From: Sporosarcina sp. Marseille-Q4063 | Lineage (GTDB): Bacteria > Bacillota > Bacilli > Bacillales_A > Planococcaceae | NCBI RefSeq assembly: GCF_018309085.1 | Contig: NZ_CP070502.1 | Span: 2,661,001-2,725,000 of the forward strand | Direction of reading: 5' to 3' | Length of the DNA: 64,000 nt | Notes under the pieces: model-generated | What the model was told of the DNA's origin: nothing | Database searches by the model: none | What the model saw: the letters and a program-made list of their open reading frames with translations, nothing else | Shown: one piece after another, positions 63,361-64,000 of the stretch | Numbering within the stretch: the stretch's first letter is position 1 | Layout of the letters: each line of letters opens with the position of its first letter | Translations under genes and position numbers: made by a program

Positions 63361-64000
63361 TTGGTTTCAGTTATTACCGCATCATTGATTTTCATCATTA
63401 CACTCATTTTTGTTATTTGGCAGCCTAGAAATTTATCGATTGGTTGGTCTGCTTGTATTGGTGCAGTTGTCGCTTTATTAGTCGGAGTAGTTAATTTTCA
63501 GGATGTTATTGATGTAACAGGCATCGTATGGAATGCTACGCTTGCTTTTGTTGCAATCATTATCATCTCATTAATTTTAGATGAAATCGGATTCTTCGAG
63601 TGGTCTGCGTTACATATGGCGAGATTAGCAAAAGGTAGCGGAATTCGGATGTTTGTTTATGTCAGTCTTCTAGGGGCAGTCGTTGCTGCTTTATTCGCAA
63701 ACGATGGGGCTGCCTTAATCCTAACACCAATTGTTTTGGCAATGGTACGAAATTTGAACTTTAATGAAAAAATGGTTTTTCCATTTATTATTGCCAGTGG
63801 TTTTATTGCAGATACCACTTCGTTACCATTAGTCGTGAGTAACTTGGTCAATATTGTTTCAGCGGACTTTTTTGGCATCGGCTTTGTTGAATATGCCTCC
63901 AGGATGATAGTGCCTAATTTATTTGCATTAGCTGCGAGTATTTTAGTATTGTTGTTATTTTTCCGTAAAAGTATTCCAAAGGATTATAAAGTATCAGATT
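63361..64000 (+). CDS. arsB: ArsB-type arsenite permease, 5' part (runs off the window)
   Basis: At least 213 residues from TTG 63361, preceded by GGGAGGAG, with no stop before the window end. Membrane helices alternate with short loops, including [26 protein letters not shown] and [17 protein letters not shown], the ArsB signature. It exports arsenite driven by membrane potential or with ArsA. Together with the Acr3-like gene this gives two unrelated arsenite exporters side by side. Confidence 0.92.
   Translation, partial: MVSVITASLIFIITLIFVIWQPRNLSIGWSACIGAVVALLVGVVNFQDVIDVTGIVWNATLAFVAIIIISLILDEIGFFEWSALHMARLAKGSGIRMFVYVSLLGAVVAALFANDGAALILTPIVLAMVRNLNFNEKMVFPFIIASGFIADTTSLPLVVSNLVNIVSADFFGIGFVEYASRMIVPNLFALAASILVLLLFFRKSIPKDYKVSD

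Overview
The window reads as an accessory replicon or integrated mobile element of a low-GC Gram-positive bacterium of the order Bacillales. I lean towards a Bacillus or Planococcaceae relative such as Sporosarcina or Lysinibacillus, but that is inference. Supporting signs are strong AGGAGG-type ribosome binding sites, frequent TTG and GTG starts, a cell-wall hydrolase inside the conjugation operon, TcpE/VirB4/VirB6-type transfer genes, and ResB/ResC-type cytochrome c maturation. I found no tRNA, rRNA, intact IS element or CRISPR array. The window ends inside an arsB-like gene and may begin inside the transfer region.

Region 1 (1-16.9 kb) is a conjugation module. It runs TcpE-like protein, VirB4 ATPase, lipoprotein, VirB6-like channel protein, VirB8/TcpC-like protein and a bifunctional wall hydrolase. 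A palindrome array, a RusA-like protein and a hairpin-rich intergenic region (candidate origin of transfer) follow. Next come a replication-relaxation-type winged-helix protein, a cargo protein of unknown function, a coupling ATPase without its own membrane domain, an S1-domain protein and a second winged-helix protein. No classical relaxase was recognised.

Region 2 (17-20.3 kb) is one large gene joining a calcineurin-like metallophosphoesterase to a STAND-like P-loop NTPase and a long helical tail. It is the best candidate here for an undescribed anti-phage or anti-plasmid system.

Region 3 (20.3-30.7 kb) is a DNA-processing and early-establishment module: Bet/RecT recombinase, DnaG-type zinc-finger protein, SSB, RecB-like nuclease, RadC and several small proteins. 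It also carries an MqsR-like toxin with an MqsA-Panacea antitoxin. Two different non-coding leader elements each occur twice here. Both place a Shine-Dalgarno sequence in a stem, and paired changes between the copies keep the helices.

Region 4 (31-37.3 kb) is a type I restriction-modification operon, hsdR - single-domain S - hsdM - hsdS. Region 5 (37.3-38.9 kb) holds strong inverted repeats, a serine resolvase with a res-like site and a decayed small gene, and is a likely module boundary.

Region 6 (38.9-64 kb) is a redox and metal island. It contains ResA, a two-component system, two CcdA-like proteins, ResB/ResC, two ZIP transporters, a Cys-rich copper-binding bundle protein, a DUF1541 lipoprotein, CadC/CadA, Sco1, CopC/CopD, a DsbA/DsbB-like pair, a flavin monooxygenase-like protein and a CDF exporter. 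It continues with MerR/MerA, an Acr3-type exporter and ArsR/ArsB. Together these would give copper, zinc/cadmium, mercury and arsenic resistance plus extracytoplasmic thiol and cytochrome maintenance.
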